Below are positions 18,244 through 26,631 of a stretch of DNA of 64,000 bases, in pieces; position 1 is the stretch's first letter, and the number at the start of each line of letters is the position of its first letter. A program made the position numbers and the translations under genes. Under the pieces are notes generated by a model. The model was not told where the DNA came from. It was given only the letters and a program-made list of their open reading frames with translations, and did not search any database. This stretch comes from JACDHG01 sp963815295 (GTDB lineage Bacteria; Actinomycetota; Actinomycetes; Propionibacteriales; Nocardioidaceae), in the NCBI GenBank assembly GCA_963815295.1, contig CAWFFZ010000008.1:62001-126000 (forward strand), in the 5' to 3' direction.

Positions 18244-18838
18244 CCGACGAGCTGTGGTCATCTCGGTGTCCAACCGGGCATCGGCGGGTGTGTACGACGA
18301 CACGACCGGCCCGCGGATCGTCTCGGCGTTGACCGACCATGGCATCGCCGACGTACAAGGGCTCGTAGTGCCTGACGGCGAGCCAGTCAGGGCTGCCCTC
18401 GAGGCCGCGGTCTCCGGCGGTGCCCATGTCGTGGTGACCACTGGCGGTACAGGACTTACACCGACTGACCGCACCCCTGAGATGACTCGCGCCGTGATCG
18501 ACTCCGAGATCCCCGGCATCGGCGAGGCCATCCGCGCCTACGGCTTAGCGAACGGGATCGAGACGGCCGCGCTCTCCCGAGGGTTGGCCGGGCGAGCTGG
18601 GATGACGCTCGTCGTCAACCTGCCGGGGTCGCCCGGTGGGGTCAAGGACGGCCTTGCCGTGCTGCTCCCGCTGCTCGACCATGCGCTGGACCAGCTCGCA
18701 GGGGGTGACCACGAGCGCGGCGTGGCGGGCAACCACCAGCGCAGCGCTGAGGGAGACCACCAGGGCAGCTCGGAAGGTGACCACAAGCGCAACACCGGAG
18801 GCGACCACCGGCGTACCGACAATGGCGGTGCGTACTGA
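18236..18838 (+). CDS. MogA/MoaB-type molybdenum cofactor protein with repeat tail
   Basis: A 200-residue protein whose first 155 residues are a complete MogA/MoaB domain: VVISVSNRASAGVYDDTTGP, then VVTTGGTGLTPTDRTPEMTRAV, GLAGRAG and VNLPGSPGGVKDGL. The domain adenylates molybdopterin before MoeA action. Residues 157-196 are an unusual tail of five tandem octapeptides with consensus G-D-H-x-R, not part of the standard family. It overlaps moaC by 8 bp, so it is co-translated. The enzyme call is firm; the tail's role is unknown. Confidence 0.92.
   Translation: MADRRAVVISVSNRASAGVYDDTTGPRIVSALTDHGIADVQGLVVPDGEPVRAALEAAVSGGAHVVVTTGGTGLTPTDRTPEMTRAVIDSEIPGIGEAIRAYGLANGIETAALSRGLAGRAGMTLVVNLPGSPGGVKDGLAVLLPLLDHALDQLAGGDHERGVAGNHQRSAEGDHQGSSEGDHKRNTGGDHRRTDNGGAY
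18704..18823 (+). repeat. five 24-bp tandem repeats encoding G(D/N)H octapeptides
   Basis: Five in-frame 24-bp units encode GDHERGVA, GNHQRSAE, GDHQGSSE, GDHKRNTG and GDHRRTDN. The Gly-Asp/Asn-His start is kept in every unit while positions 4-8 vary, so the array is old enough to have diverged but conserves one His per unit. Confidence 0.9.
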
Positions 18839-18858
18839 CTGCCGGTTGGCCAGTCCGG

Positions 18859-19425
18859 TTGGGCGCGGGCAAGGTGGGTCTTCGGCCCATCACGATGAGC
18901 GACGCCTCACGCTGGGAAGAGCTGCGCAACGAGAACGTCGAATGGCTCGTGTCGTGGGAGTCGACCCGTCCACCGGAGTCGAGCAGTGTCAACACTGGAT
19001 ACAGATCACTGACGCGTGACCTGATCCGGCAAGGCAAGTCGGGGCGCTCGTTGCCGTTCGTGGTGACGTACGACGACACCATGGTCGGCCAGCTCACCGT
19101 CACCGGGATCACCTGGGGCTCGGCCCGGTGGGCGCAGATGGGCTACTGGGTAGCAGAACCGTATGCGGGGCAGGGCATCATCCCCACCGCGGTCGCACTT
19201 GCCTGCGACCACTGCCTCTTCACGATGGGCCTGCACCGGATCGAGATCGCCATCAGGCCGGAGAACGAGTCGAGCTTGCGGGTCGTTGACAAGCTCGGCT
19301 TCAAGTCGATCGGGCTCGCGCCGAAGTACCTGCACATCAACGGGGCGTGGCGCGACCACCTGCTCTTCGCCGTGACGGCCGAGGAAGTCGAGTCAACGAT
19401 GCTCGCGCGACTCGCCCTTCACTGA
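18859..19425 (+). CDS. RimJ/RimL-type GNAT N-acetyltransferase
   Basis: At least 188 residues from TTG 18859. An in-frame CTG at 18835 would add TAGWPVRL, which resembles the W-P-V-x-L opening of related actinobacterial proteins, so the true start may lie upstream. Acetyl-CoA fold signatures are AQMGYWVAEPYAGQGIIPTA, ACDHCLFTMGLHRIEIAIRPEN and SLRVVDKLGFK. It is the positional equivalent of Rv0995 (rimJ) between MoeA/Glp and GlpR. The likely substrate is a protein or small-molecule amine. It begins 20 bp after the MogA-like gene. Confidence 0.85.
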   Translation: MGAGKVGLRPITMSDASRWEELRNENVEWLVSWESTRPPESSSVNTGYRSLTRDLIRQGKSGRSLPFVVTYDDTMVGQLTVTGITWGSARWAQMGYWVAEPYAGQGIIPTAVALACDHCLFTMGLHRIEIAIRPENESSLRVVDKLGFKSIGLAPKYLHINGAWRDHLLFAVTAEEVESTMLARLALH

Positions 19426-19517
19426 TCGGCAGTTCGCCACATCAGCCACAACTTTCTCAGGCGACACACCGACGCGGCTCCGGCCCTGGCTGCATAGTGC
19501 GACATACCGTCTGACCT

Positions 19518-20411
19518 GTGGGTCTGACAGGTGTCATCTATGCAGCCATTGTCGTGGCGTGGGCGGCTTACTTGGTGCCGTTGGCGCTTCGCCGCCACGA
19601 CGAGGCCGCCCGCACCCGATCGATCGAGCGCTTCTCGTCGGCCATGCGCGTCTTGTCGCGTCGCGGCTCGGGTGCTGCCACCTCCGGACGGATGGTGACG
19701 ACGCCGCCTCGCACGGTCGACCGAGTCCTCTCGCCAACGTTGCAGCCGACCCCTGCCGACGACTCATCACGCGCCGAGAGGCCAAGCCGGGCTGCCCAGC
19801 GGGCCGCGGCCGCTCGACGTCGACGCGTCCTCATCGTGCTTGTGACGGTTCTCATCCTCACCGCAGCGGTGTCGGCTTTCGCCTTGCTGCCATGGTGGTC
19901 AGCCGCCGTGCCGGCCGGAATCATCGTCACCTTCCTTATTGTGGCCAGGCGTCAGGTGCGCGTGGCCGAAGAGGCATTCTGGGCGGAGGCGTCACGGCAA
20001 CGGCCGGTGCCTACGAATGTCGTCCGGCGTGCGGCCGCTCGCGTCGATGCCTCACACGGGACAGCCAAGTCAGACCCCGCCGACGACGAGCCGACGGTCA
20101 CCTTGTCGACGGCCGAGATTGCCGCGGCTGGCGTCGACCTGAAGGAGGACCGTGTCACGGCGGTCGCGCTCCCGACCGCCGATGGCGGCTCGCTGTGGGA
20201 CCCGCTCCCGGTGACCCTGCCGACGTACGTCGACAAGCCGGCGGCCCACCGCACCATCCGGACCATCGACCTCGGCGAGCCCGGCACCTGGTCCGCGGGA
20301 CACAACGAAGACGACAGCGTGACCGCGGCCACGGCCAAGGCCGCAGCGTCCACCGAGGCCCAGCCCGCGGACGAAAGTGTCGACGAGACGCCACGCGCCG
20401 TCAACAGCTGA
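19518..20411 (+). CDS. SepX/GlpR-like divisome membrane protein
   Basis: A 297-residue protein with TM1 at residues about 5-25 (VIYAAIVVAWAAYLVPLAL), directly followed by RRHDEAARTRSIERFSSAMRVLSRR. After a disordered stretch come two further helices (about 103-142, VLIVLVTVLILTAAVSAFALL and PAGIIVTFLIVA) and a long hydrophilic C-terminal tail. This layout and the RRHDEAARTRSIERF motif match the actinobacterial SepX/GlpR family (syntenic to Rv0996). In Streptomyces SepX supports septation; in Corynebacterium GlpR is the membrane receptor of Glp. The role here is inferred from family and synteny. Confidence 0.85.
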   Translation: MGLTGVIYAAIVVAWAAYLVPLALRRHDEAARTRSIERFSSAMRVLSRRGSGAATSGRMVTTPPRTVDRVLSPTLQPTPADDSSRAERPSRAAQRAAAARRRRVLIVLVTVLILTAAVSAFALLPWWSAAVPAGIIVTFLIVARRQVRVAEEAFWAEASRQRPVPTNVVRRAAARVDASHGTAKSDPADDEPTVTLSTAEIAAAGVDLKEDRVTAVALPTADGGSLWDPLPVTLPTYVDKPAAHRTIRTIDLGEPGTWSAGHNEDDSVTAATAKAAASTEAQPADESVDETPRAVNS

Positions 20412-20500
20412 AAAGGGTTGACCTGCACGGCTCTTAGGGGTGCGGGTACGCGTCTTGGCCGGTGCTAAAGTTTCCCGGCGGTTCGCGCGCGGACTGCGAT

Positions 20501-20573
20501 GGGGCTGTGGCGCAGGTGGTAGCGCGTCTCGTTCGCAACGAGAAGGTCAGGGGTTCGAGTCCCCTCAGCTCCA
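20501..20573 (+). tRNA. tRNA-Ala(CGC)
   Basis: A full cloverleaf of 73 nt: acceptor GGGGCTG pairs with CAGCTCC, including the G3:U70 pair that identifies alanine tRNAs. The D stem is GCGC/GCGC, the anticodon stem TCTCG/CGAGA with loop TTCGCAA (anticodon CGC), the T stem AGGGG/CCCCT with loop TTCGAGT, and the discriminator A. CCA is not encoded (CC then G). A TAAAGT box at 20466-20471, 29 nt upstream, could be the -10 element. Confidence 0.97.
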
Positions 20574-20672
20574 CCGATCCGCTGGCGCCAGAGGTCATGC
20601 CCGGATTCCTGGCTCAGGAGGACGGCTGAACCTCGGATTCGTCGGGCACCGACGCCGTTAGGCTCTCGGGGA

Positions 20673-21881
20673 GTGGACACCAATGCTGACGACGTGCGTC
20701 GCTGGAACGAGGATCTCGACGTCGTCGCGCGCGAGATGCCGGCCGTGCACGCAAACCTGTTTCACACCCTGGGGCGTCAGCAGTTCGATGAAGCCATCGG
20801 GGACATCCGCAGGCGCCTCCCAACTCTGGCCCGGCATCAGGTTGTCGTCGAGTTGCTGCGGCTTGCGGCTGCCATCGGCGATGGCCACACGATGGTGGCG
20901 CCGTGGCGTGATCCGGTTGGCTTTCAGACGCTTCCGGTCAGCCTGTATCGGTTCGCGGACGGCTACTACGTACGCGCGGCCGTCCGCGATCAAACCGGCG
21001 TGCTCGGCGCGCGAGTTACTCATGTTGGCGGTGCTCCGGTCGACGCGGCAGAGGAGCGGGTGGCCTCGCTGATCGGCCGGGACAACGACATGGGGGTCCT
21101 GATGTATGCGCCGATCCTTCTGGCGATGCCCGAAGTGCTCCATGCGGTGGGACTTTCCGATGATCCGCAGGCCGCGATGCTGACCGTCGAAGTGGATGGC
21201 CTTCCGCATTCGGTCTCGCTCGCCGGCGTCGGACCGTTTCCGGATCTGTCGGGCGGCGCGGACAAGTGGTGGGGATCTCGTGACGGCTGGGTGGATCTCC
21301 GCGATCGCGCACCGGTGCCGTTGTGGCTTTGCCGCTTGACGGAGTCGTACTGGTTCTCCCACGTGCCTGAAGGTGAGTTGCTGTATTGCCAGTTCAACGA
21401 GATCCAAGAGCGTGGGGAAGACTTCGGCGCGTTCTTCGCGCGTGCCCTCGCGGCCGCTGACTCCTTCGATGCCCGCCGTTTTGTCCTGGACTTGCGCCAC
21501 AACGGCGGTGGCGACGGAGACCTGAATCGTACGATCGTGCGAGCCCTGCTGCGGTCGCGCTTCGACGAGCGCGGGCGACTCTTTGTCATCACCAGCCGGC
21601 GGACGTTTTCCGCGGCCCAAATGCTGATCTGCGATCTGGAGAAGTGGACATCGCCCATCTTCGTCGGAGAACCCTCGGCGTCGCGCGACAACCACTATGG
21701 AGACTCCAAGCTGCTGGTCCTGCCGAACCTGCGGATCACCGTGCGCGTGTCGACCTTGTGGTGGCAGTGGGACCCCCGGCTGTCCCGACCGTGGATCGAT
21801 GTGGATATTCCAGCCCCGTTGACGATCGATGCCTATCGTGCCGGCCGTGATCCCGCGCTGGAGGCGATCGCGTCGCTCTAG
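20673..21881 (+). CDS. S41-like (tail-specific protease fold) peptidase
   Basis: A 402-residue protein from GTG 20673. It has the S41 layout without a signal peptide: an N-terminal helical region with AAAIGDGHTMVAPW, a PDZ-like middle (GVLGARVTHVGGAPVDAAEER), then FVLDLRHNGGGDGDLN and ITSRRTFSAAQML, where the Ser after TF is the likely nucleophile. It is predicted cytoplasmic or released by an unknown route. The substrate is unknown. It is the first gene of the accessory block that begins just after tRNA-Ala. Confidence 0.82.
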   Translation: MDTNADDVRRWNEDLDVVAREMPAVHANLFHTLGRQQFDEAIGDIRRRLPTLARHQVVVELLRLAAAIGDGHTMVAPWRDPVGFQTLPVSLYRFADGYYVRAAVRDQTGVLGARVTHVGGAPVDAAEERVASLIGRDNDMGVLMYAPILLAMPEVLHAVGLSDDPQAAMLTVEVDGLPHSVSLAGVGPFPDLSGGADKWWGSRDGWVDLRDRAPVPLWLCRLTESYWFSHVPEGELLYCQFNEIQERGEDFGAFFARALAAADSFDARRFVLDLRHNGGGDGDLNRTIVRALLRSRFDERGRLFVITSRRTFSAAQMLICDLEKWTSPIFVGEPSASRDNHYGDSKLLVLPNLRITVRVSTLWWQWDPRLSRPWIDVDIPAPLTIDAYRAGRDPALEAIASL

Positions 21882-22009
21882 CGCCGGCTCCACTCAGGTG
21901 CGCAGTCTCTGACCTGGCCTTTTGTGATTCCCGCATCTCAACGGGGTGGGCCAAACGTGGGCTAGGCGGTTGCTTGCGGCGACCCAGTGGTGGCGCCGCC
22001 CGGATCAGG

Positions 22010-22033
22010 TAAGGTTAGCCGACCCTAACCTAG
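22010..22033 (+). promoter_or_regulatory. DtxR/IdeR iron box
   Basis: The 19 bp at 22010-22028 (TAAGGTTAGCCGACCCTAA) match the DtxR/IdeR consensus TTAGGTTAGCCTAACCTAA at 16 positions. A second, weaker overlapping match (14 of 19) covers 22015-22033. The box lies 17-40 bp before the GTG start of the ferric-binding lipoprotein, where a repressor would block transcription under iron sufficiency. Confidence 0.85.
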
Positions 22034-22049
22034 CTGCGAAGGATTCACC

Positions 22050-23060
22050 GTGCCGAAGCGAGCGTTGGTTGCCCTGGCGGCCACCGTCCTGACCATCGCG
22101 CCCCTCGCCGCCTGCAGCGAGGACGACGACGGCCCGTTCATCACCGTCTACAACGCTCAGCACGAGGAGCTGCTCGACGAGGTCGCCCCGATCTTCGAGG
22201 AGGAGACCGGGATCGAGGTCAAGCTGCGCAGCGGCAGTGACCTCGAGCTGGCCAACCAGCTCGTTCAGGAGGGCGAGGCCTCGCCCGCCGACGTCTTCCT
22301 CACCGAGAACTCGCCGGCCATGTCGCTGGTCGACCAGGCCGATCTGTTCGCGCCGATCAACCAGGAGACCCTGGACCTCATCCCTGCCGACTACGTCCCC
22401 GGTGACAAGAACTGGTTGGGCTTCATCGCCCGGTCGACGGTTGTGGTCTACAACACCGACCAGCTGACCGAGGCCGACCTTCCCGAATCGATCATGGACT
22501 TCGCCGACCCGGAGTGGGAAGGTCGCATCTCGTTCTCGCCCACCGGCGCCGACTTCCAGGCGATCGTCAGCGCCGTCCTCGAGCTCGAGGGCGAGGACGC
22601 CACGCGCGCGTGGCTCCAGGGCCTGGCCGATAACGGCACCGTGTACGACGGCAACAACGTCGTCCTGGAGTCGGTCAACGCGGGCGAGATCGAGGCCGGG
22701 ATCATCTACCACTACTACTGGTACCGCGACCAGGCGGAGGCCGGCGAGAACAGCGACAGCTCGGAGCTGCACTACTTCGGGAACCAGGACCCTGGTGCGT
22801 TTATCAGCGTCTCGGGCGCCGGCGTGCTCGCGTCGAGCGACAAGCAGGACGATGCGCAGCAGTTCGTCAACTTCCTCGCCAGCGAAGAGGGCCAGCAGGC
22901 GATTGCTGACTCCTACGCCCTCGAGTACCCCCTCAACCCGAACGTGTCGCTCGACCCGCCCGTCAAGCCGTTCGACGAGCTTGAGCCGCCGCAGATAGAC
23001 GTATCCACGCTCAACAGCGAAACGGTGATTGAGCTGATGCAGGACGCGAGCCTCCTCTGA
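22050..23060 (+). CDS. iron(III) ABC transporter substrate-binding lipoprotein
   Basis: A 336-residue protein from GTG 22050, with AAGGA 6 nt upstream. The lipobox LAAC is at about residues 19-22. The rest is a type-2 periplasmic-binding fold of the Fbp/FutA class: ITVYNAQHEELLDEVAPIFEEETGI, ADVFLTENSPAMSLVDQ, and YHYYWYRDQ with the tyrosine cluster expected to bind ferric iron. It is anchored outside the membrane and delivers iron to the following permease and ATPase. The iron box directly upstream supports the substrate call. Confidence 0.93.
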   Translation: MPKRALVALAATVLTIAPLAACSEDDDGPFITVYNAQHEELLDEVAPIFEEETGIEVKLRSGSDLELANQLVQEGEASPADVFLTENSPAMSLVDQADLFAPINQETLDLIPADYVPGDKNWLGFIARSTVVVYNTDQLTEADLPESIMDFADPEWEGRISFSPTGADFQAIVSAVLELEGEDATRAWLQGLADNGTVYDGNNVVLESVNAGEIEAGIIYHYYWYRDQAEAGENSDSSELHYFGNQDPGAFISVSGAGVLASSDKQDDAQQFVNFLASEEGQQAIADSYALEYPLNPNVSLDPPVKPFDELEPPQIDVSTLNSETVIELMQDASLL

Positions 23061-23152
23061 GCACGAGCACGCCAGCCCTCGTCCCAATCCTCGAGGAGCC
23101 ACCCGGCCGGCCAGAGCGACCGACCGGGAAAGCGCCACCCCTCCTCCTGCTC

Positions 23153-24658
23153 GTGGGCGTGCTGGTCGCCCTCCTGGCGCTGATCCCGCTCGGCTTCGTC
23201 ATCGCGTACACGGTGATCATCGGTCCGGCCGAGGCATGGGACCTACTCGTCCGTCCGCGGATAGGTCAGTTGCTGTGGAACACCGTGCGGCTGGTGATCG
23301 GCGGCATCGCCCTCAGCCTGGTCCTCGGAGTCGGCTGCGCGTGGGTCGTCGAACGCACCGACCTGCCGTTCCGCAAGCTGTTCCACGGCCTGCTCGTCGC
23401 GCCGCTGGCAGTCCCGGCCTTCGTCAACAGCTACGGGTGGGTGTCCCTCACCCACGACGTGCAGGGGTACGCCGGCGCGGTGCTGATCGTGACGCTGTCC
23501 TACTCCCCGCTCGTCTACCTGCCGGTCGTGGCGTCGCTGCGCGGGCTCGACCCGGCACTCGAGGAGACGGCCTACTCCCTCGACCATGGCCGTGCCCGGG
23601 CGTTCGCTCGCGTGGTTCTGCCCCAGCTGCGGCCGGCGATGCTGGGCGGGTCTCTGCTAGTCGGCCTGCACTTGCTCGCGGAGTTCGGCGCCTTGCAGAT
23701 GTTGCGGTTCCCGACGTTTACCACGGCGATCTACGACCAGTACCGCTCCACCTTTAACGGGGCGGCCGCGAACATGATCGCCGGAGTGCTCGTGCTGTGC
23801 TGTGTCCTGCTGTTGACCGCGGAGCTGCGGCTGCGCGGTCACCGCCGGTACGCCCGGGTTTCCCACGGCGCCGCGCGCCCGGTCGAGCGGCAGCGGCTGG
23901 GGCGGCTGCGCTGGCCCGTGGCCCTTCTGATGGGCGGCGTCGTGGCGCTGGCCGTCGGCATTCCGACGTACAGTCTCGTCCACTGGCTGCTCGTGGGTTC
24001 CTCGACGGAGTTCCCGGTCGGCGAGCTGGCGTCCGCAGCAGCGACGTCGCTGGCCCTCGGCGCGGGCGGGGCGATCCTGACCGTGCTGATGGCCATCCCG
24101 GTCGCCTGGCTGGCGGTCCGCTACCGGAACGCCGCGAGCACGGCGGTCGAGCGCAGCACCTACATCGCGAACGCGCTGCCCGGCATCGTGGTCGCGCTGG
24201 CTCTGGTGACGGTCTCGATCCGCGTGGTGCAGCCGGCCTACCAGACCTACGCGCTGCTGCTGCTGGCTTACGCGATCATGTTCCTGCCGCGCGCGGTAGT
24301 CAGCGTCCGGACGGCACTCGAACAGGCCCCAGTGGTGCTCGACGACGTCGCGCACAGCCTCGGAGCGCGACCGCTGTCGACCGCTCGCCGGGTCACCCTC
24401 CCGATCATTGCGCCCGGCCTCGGCGCCGGTGCCGCGCTGGTGTTCCTGGCCGTCTCCACCGAGCTCACCGCAACCCTGATGCTGGCGCCGATCGACACGT
24501 CGACGCTGGCCACCAAGTTCTGGTCCGCCTCGTCGTCGGTCGCGTATGGCGCAGCCGCGCCGTACGCGCTGCTGATGGTGCTCATCTCCGTCCCGGCCAC
24601 GATCCTGCTGGGCCGGCAAGCCACCGAGTCCAACGCTCCCGAGAGGACCGCACCGTGA
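23153..24658 (+). CDS. iron(III) ABC transporter permease (FbpB-type, duplicated)
   Basis: At least 501 residues with about 12 membrane segments in two homologous halves. EETAYSLDHGRARAFARVVLPQL in the first half and DDVAHSLGARPLSTARRVTLPII in the second are the paired EAA loops that contact the ATPase. GTG 23153 is the first standard start but begins inside TM1. An in-frame CTG at 23057, overlapping the stop of the upstream gene, would add STSTPALVPILEEPPGRPER and complete the N-terminus, so the real start may be non-canonical. It overlaps the ATPase gene by GTGA. Confidence 0.9.
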   Translation: MGVLVALLALIPLGFVIAYTVIIGPAEAWDLLVRPRIGQLLWNTVRLVIGGIALSLVLGVGCAWVVERTDLPFRKLFHGLLVAPLAVPAFVNSYGWVSLTHDVQGYAGAVLIVTLSYSPLVYLPVVASLRGLDPALEETAYSLDHGRARAFARVVLPQLRPAMLGGSLLVGLHLLAEFGALQMLRFPTFTTAIYDQYRSTFNGAAANMIAGVLVLCCVLLLTAELRLRGHRRYARVSHGAARPVERQRLGRLRWPVALLMGGVVALAVGIPTYSLVHWLLVGSSTEFPVGELASAAATSLALGAGGAILTVLMAIPVAWLAVRYRNAASTAVERSTYIANALPGIVVALALVTVSIRVVQPAYQTYALLLLAYAIMFLPRAVVSVRTALEQAPVVLDDVAHSLGARPLSTARRVTLPIIAPGLGAGAALVFLAVSTELTATLMLAPIDTSTLATKFWSASSSVAYGAAAPYALLMVLISVPATILLGRQATESNAPERTAP

Positions 24659-25692
24659 GCAGCCTGCACCTCGACGGCGTCCGGAAGGCGTTCGGCACCA
24701 CCGTGGCGGTCGATGAGGTCGAGCTGACCGTCCCGGAGCGCTCGATCACCGCCGTGCTCGGGCCGTCGGGGTGCGGCAAGACCACCCTGCTGCGGCTGAT
24801 CGCCGGCTTCCTCGACCCCGACGCCGGCACGATCAGCTTCGGCAGCCGGGTCGTCGCGGGTGCAGGGCGCACGGTGTCCGCGCAGCAACGCCGGGTCGGC
24901 TACGTGCCGCAGGAGGGCGCCTTGTTCCCGCACCTCGACGTGGCGGCCAACATCGGATTCGGCTTGCCGCGAGCCCAGCGCCGGTCGTCGCGGGTCGACG
25001 CGATGCTGGACCTGGTCGAGCTGCCTGCGTCGTACGCACGACGGCACCCGCACGAGCTTTCTGGCGGCCAGCAGCAACGGGTGGCGCTGGCCCGAGCGCT
25101 GGCGCCCAGCCCGTCCGTGGTCCTGCTCGACGAGCCGTTCTCGTCTCTGGATGCGTCGCTGCGCGCCAGCACCGGCCGGGCCGTGGTGCGGGTGCTGCAC
25201 GCGGCCGAGACCACGGCGGTGCTGGTCACCCACGACCAGGACGAGGCGCTGTCCCTGGCCGACCAGGTCGCGGTGATGCGGGCCGGCAGAGTGGTCCAGG
25301 CGGCGAGCCCGCCCGACCTGTACCGCTCGCCCGTCGACCCCGACGTGGCCCGGTTCGTGGGCGGCGCTGCGATCCTGCCGGCCACCGTTCGCGCCGGGGT
25401 GGCAAGCTGCCCGCTCGGCGACCTCGACGTCGGTGACGATTGCCCGGACGGCGAGGTCGAGGTCCTGGTCCGGCCCGAGCAGATCCGGGTCGACGACCCG
25501 TCCCGGCCGGCAACGGCCAAGGCCCGCGTGGAGGAGGTCAGCTTCTACGGGCACGACGCGGCCGTCCGGCTGACCCTGCTCCCCGACGGTCCGCTCGTCG
25601 TAGCTCGGATCCCCGGCCTCGAAGCGCCCGAGGTGGGCCGCACGGTGGCGGTCGGCGTCTCCGGACGGGTGGTGGCGTTCCGCTGTCCTTAG
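24655..25692 (+). CDS. iron(III) ABC transporter ATP-binding protein (FbpC-type)
   Basis: A 345-residue ATPase from GTG 24655, overlapping the permease stop. Walker A GPSGCGKTTLL is near residue 37, the Q-loop is VPQEGALFPHL, the signature LSGGQQQRVALARAL, Walker B VVLLDEPFSSLD and the switch VTHDQDEA. The C-terminal 100 residues form a TOBE-like regulatory domain (VEVLVRPEQIRV). It energises ferric uptake with the two preceding genes in a three-gene, iron-regulated operon. Confidence 0.94.
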   Translation: MSSLHLDGVRKAFGTTVAVDEVELTVPERSITAVLGPSGCGKTTLLRLIAGFLDPDAGTISFGSRVVAGAGRTVSAQQRRVGYVPQEGALFPHLDVAANIGFGLPRAQRRSSRVDAMLDLVELPASYARRHPHELSGGQQQRVALARALAPSPSVVLLDEPFSSLDASLRASTGRAVVRVLHAAETTAVLVTHDQDEALSLADQVAVMRAGRVVQAASPPDLYRSPVDPDVARFVGGAAILPATVRAGVASCPLGDLDVGDDCPDGEVEVLVRPEQIRVDDPSRPATAKARVEEVSFYGHDAAVRLTLLPDGPLVVARIPGLEAPEVGRTVAVGVSGRVVAFRCP

Positions 25693-25740
25693 GTCGGTAC
25701 TGCGCAGGGAGAGTTGATGCGCCGTTCGGAGCTGGTGCGG

Positions 25741-26517
25741 TCACCCCTCTCGCGAACGCACCGCTACCCAAAGTTCCTCGGCGGGCCACCGGGTTGCCCA
25801 ATCGCGCGACACGATCTCGTAGAAGGGATGGTTGCCACCGTCCGGGGGCGCAAAGATCTCGTGGATGGCCTCGACCACGAAGCCGGACCTGCGCAAGAGT
25901 CGCACCCAGTCGCCATGCGACGGATGGAACTCGACCCCGCCTCCGGGCCAGTGCACCCGGTAGACGTCACGCTGACCTCGCAACAGTCGCTCACCTGCGA
26001 CCCCTTCTTCGGCAGGCACGCACAGCGCCGACAAGTGGCTGTTGGTCAGGAAGACCAGCCGCCCTCCCGGGCGCAGGAGCCGCGCCGCCTCAGGCAGCCA
26101 GCGCTCAGGGTCGCACCACGCAGCGGCTCCGTGCTCACTCACCACCAAGTCGAAGCGTCCACTCGCCAGCGGGACCCGCTGTCCATCCCCCTGGACCAGA
26201 GGAAAGACCGGGCCAATGTGGCCTTGCATCCTCCGCGCGGTCGCCAACTGCTCGTCGGAGAGATCCACGGCGACGGTTCTGGCACCCGCTCGGGCGAGCC
26301 ACGCCGACAAGTACGCCGTACCGCACGCCAGCTCCACGACGTCGGCATCGAGGACATCTCCCAGGACGCCGAGGTCTCTCTCCGGAACCGCGAAGAGCCC
26401 CCACACCACGTGGGGTCGTGACCACATGTCTTCGGCCGCCGCATCGGTGAAGCGTTCGTTCAGGACGGCCCACAGTGCCCGGTTCAGCGCGAGCTCGGAG
26501 GCCCCAACATCGGTCAC
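25741..26517 (-). CDS. class I SAM-dependent methyltransferase
   Basis: A 258-residue protein from GTG 26517. SAM-binding motifs are VVELACGTAYLSAWLARAGA, VAVDLSDEQLATARRMQ and GDGQRVPLASGRFDLVVSEHG, with the post-motif RLLRPGGRLVFLTNSHL. The N-terminal WAVLNERFTDAAAEDMWSR and the tryptophan-rich C-terminus resemble uncharacterised actinobacterial methyltransferases. The substrate is unknown. It converges on the iron ATPase gene and is divergent from the MFS gene. Confidence 0.83.
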   Translation of the reverse strand: MTDVGASELALNRALWAVLNERFTDAAAEDMWSRPHVVWGLFAVPERDLGVLGDVLDADVVELACGTAYLSAWLARAGARTVAVDLSDEQLATARRMQGHIGPVFPLVQGDGQRVPLASGRFDLVVSEHGAAAWCDPERWLPEAARLLRPGGRLVFLTNSHLSALCVPAEEGVAGERLLRGQRDVYRVHWPGGGVEFHPSHGDWVRLLRRSGFVVEAIHEIFAPPDGGNHPFYEIVSRDWATRWPAEELWVAVRSREG

Positions 26518-26631
26518 CCGATCATGCTAGGCCGCGGTTCTCTCCAGGGCGGGTACGGCGAACTCGCTCAGAGCTGAAACGGGTCGCGTGGCGTCACCGA
26601 GAGAGGGCTCGGGGCTGAGTAGGTTGACGCC

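Noticed and set aside
22005..23138. Minus-strand open frame opposite the iron-binding lipoprotein
   Set aside because: It is valine/arginine/glycine rich without motifs and would run through the iron box; shadow of the real gene.
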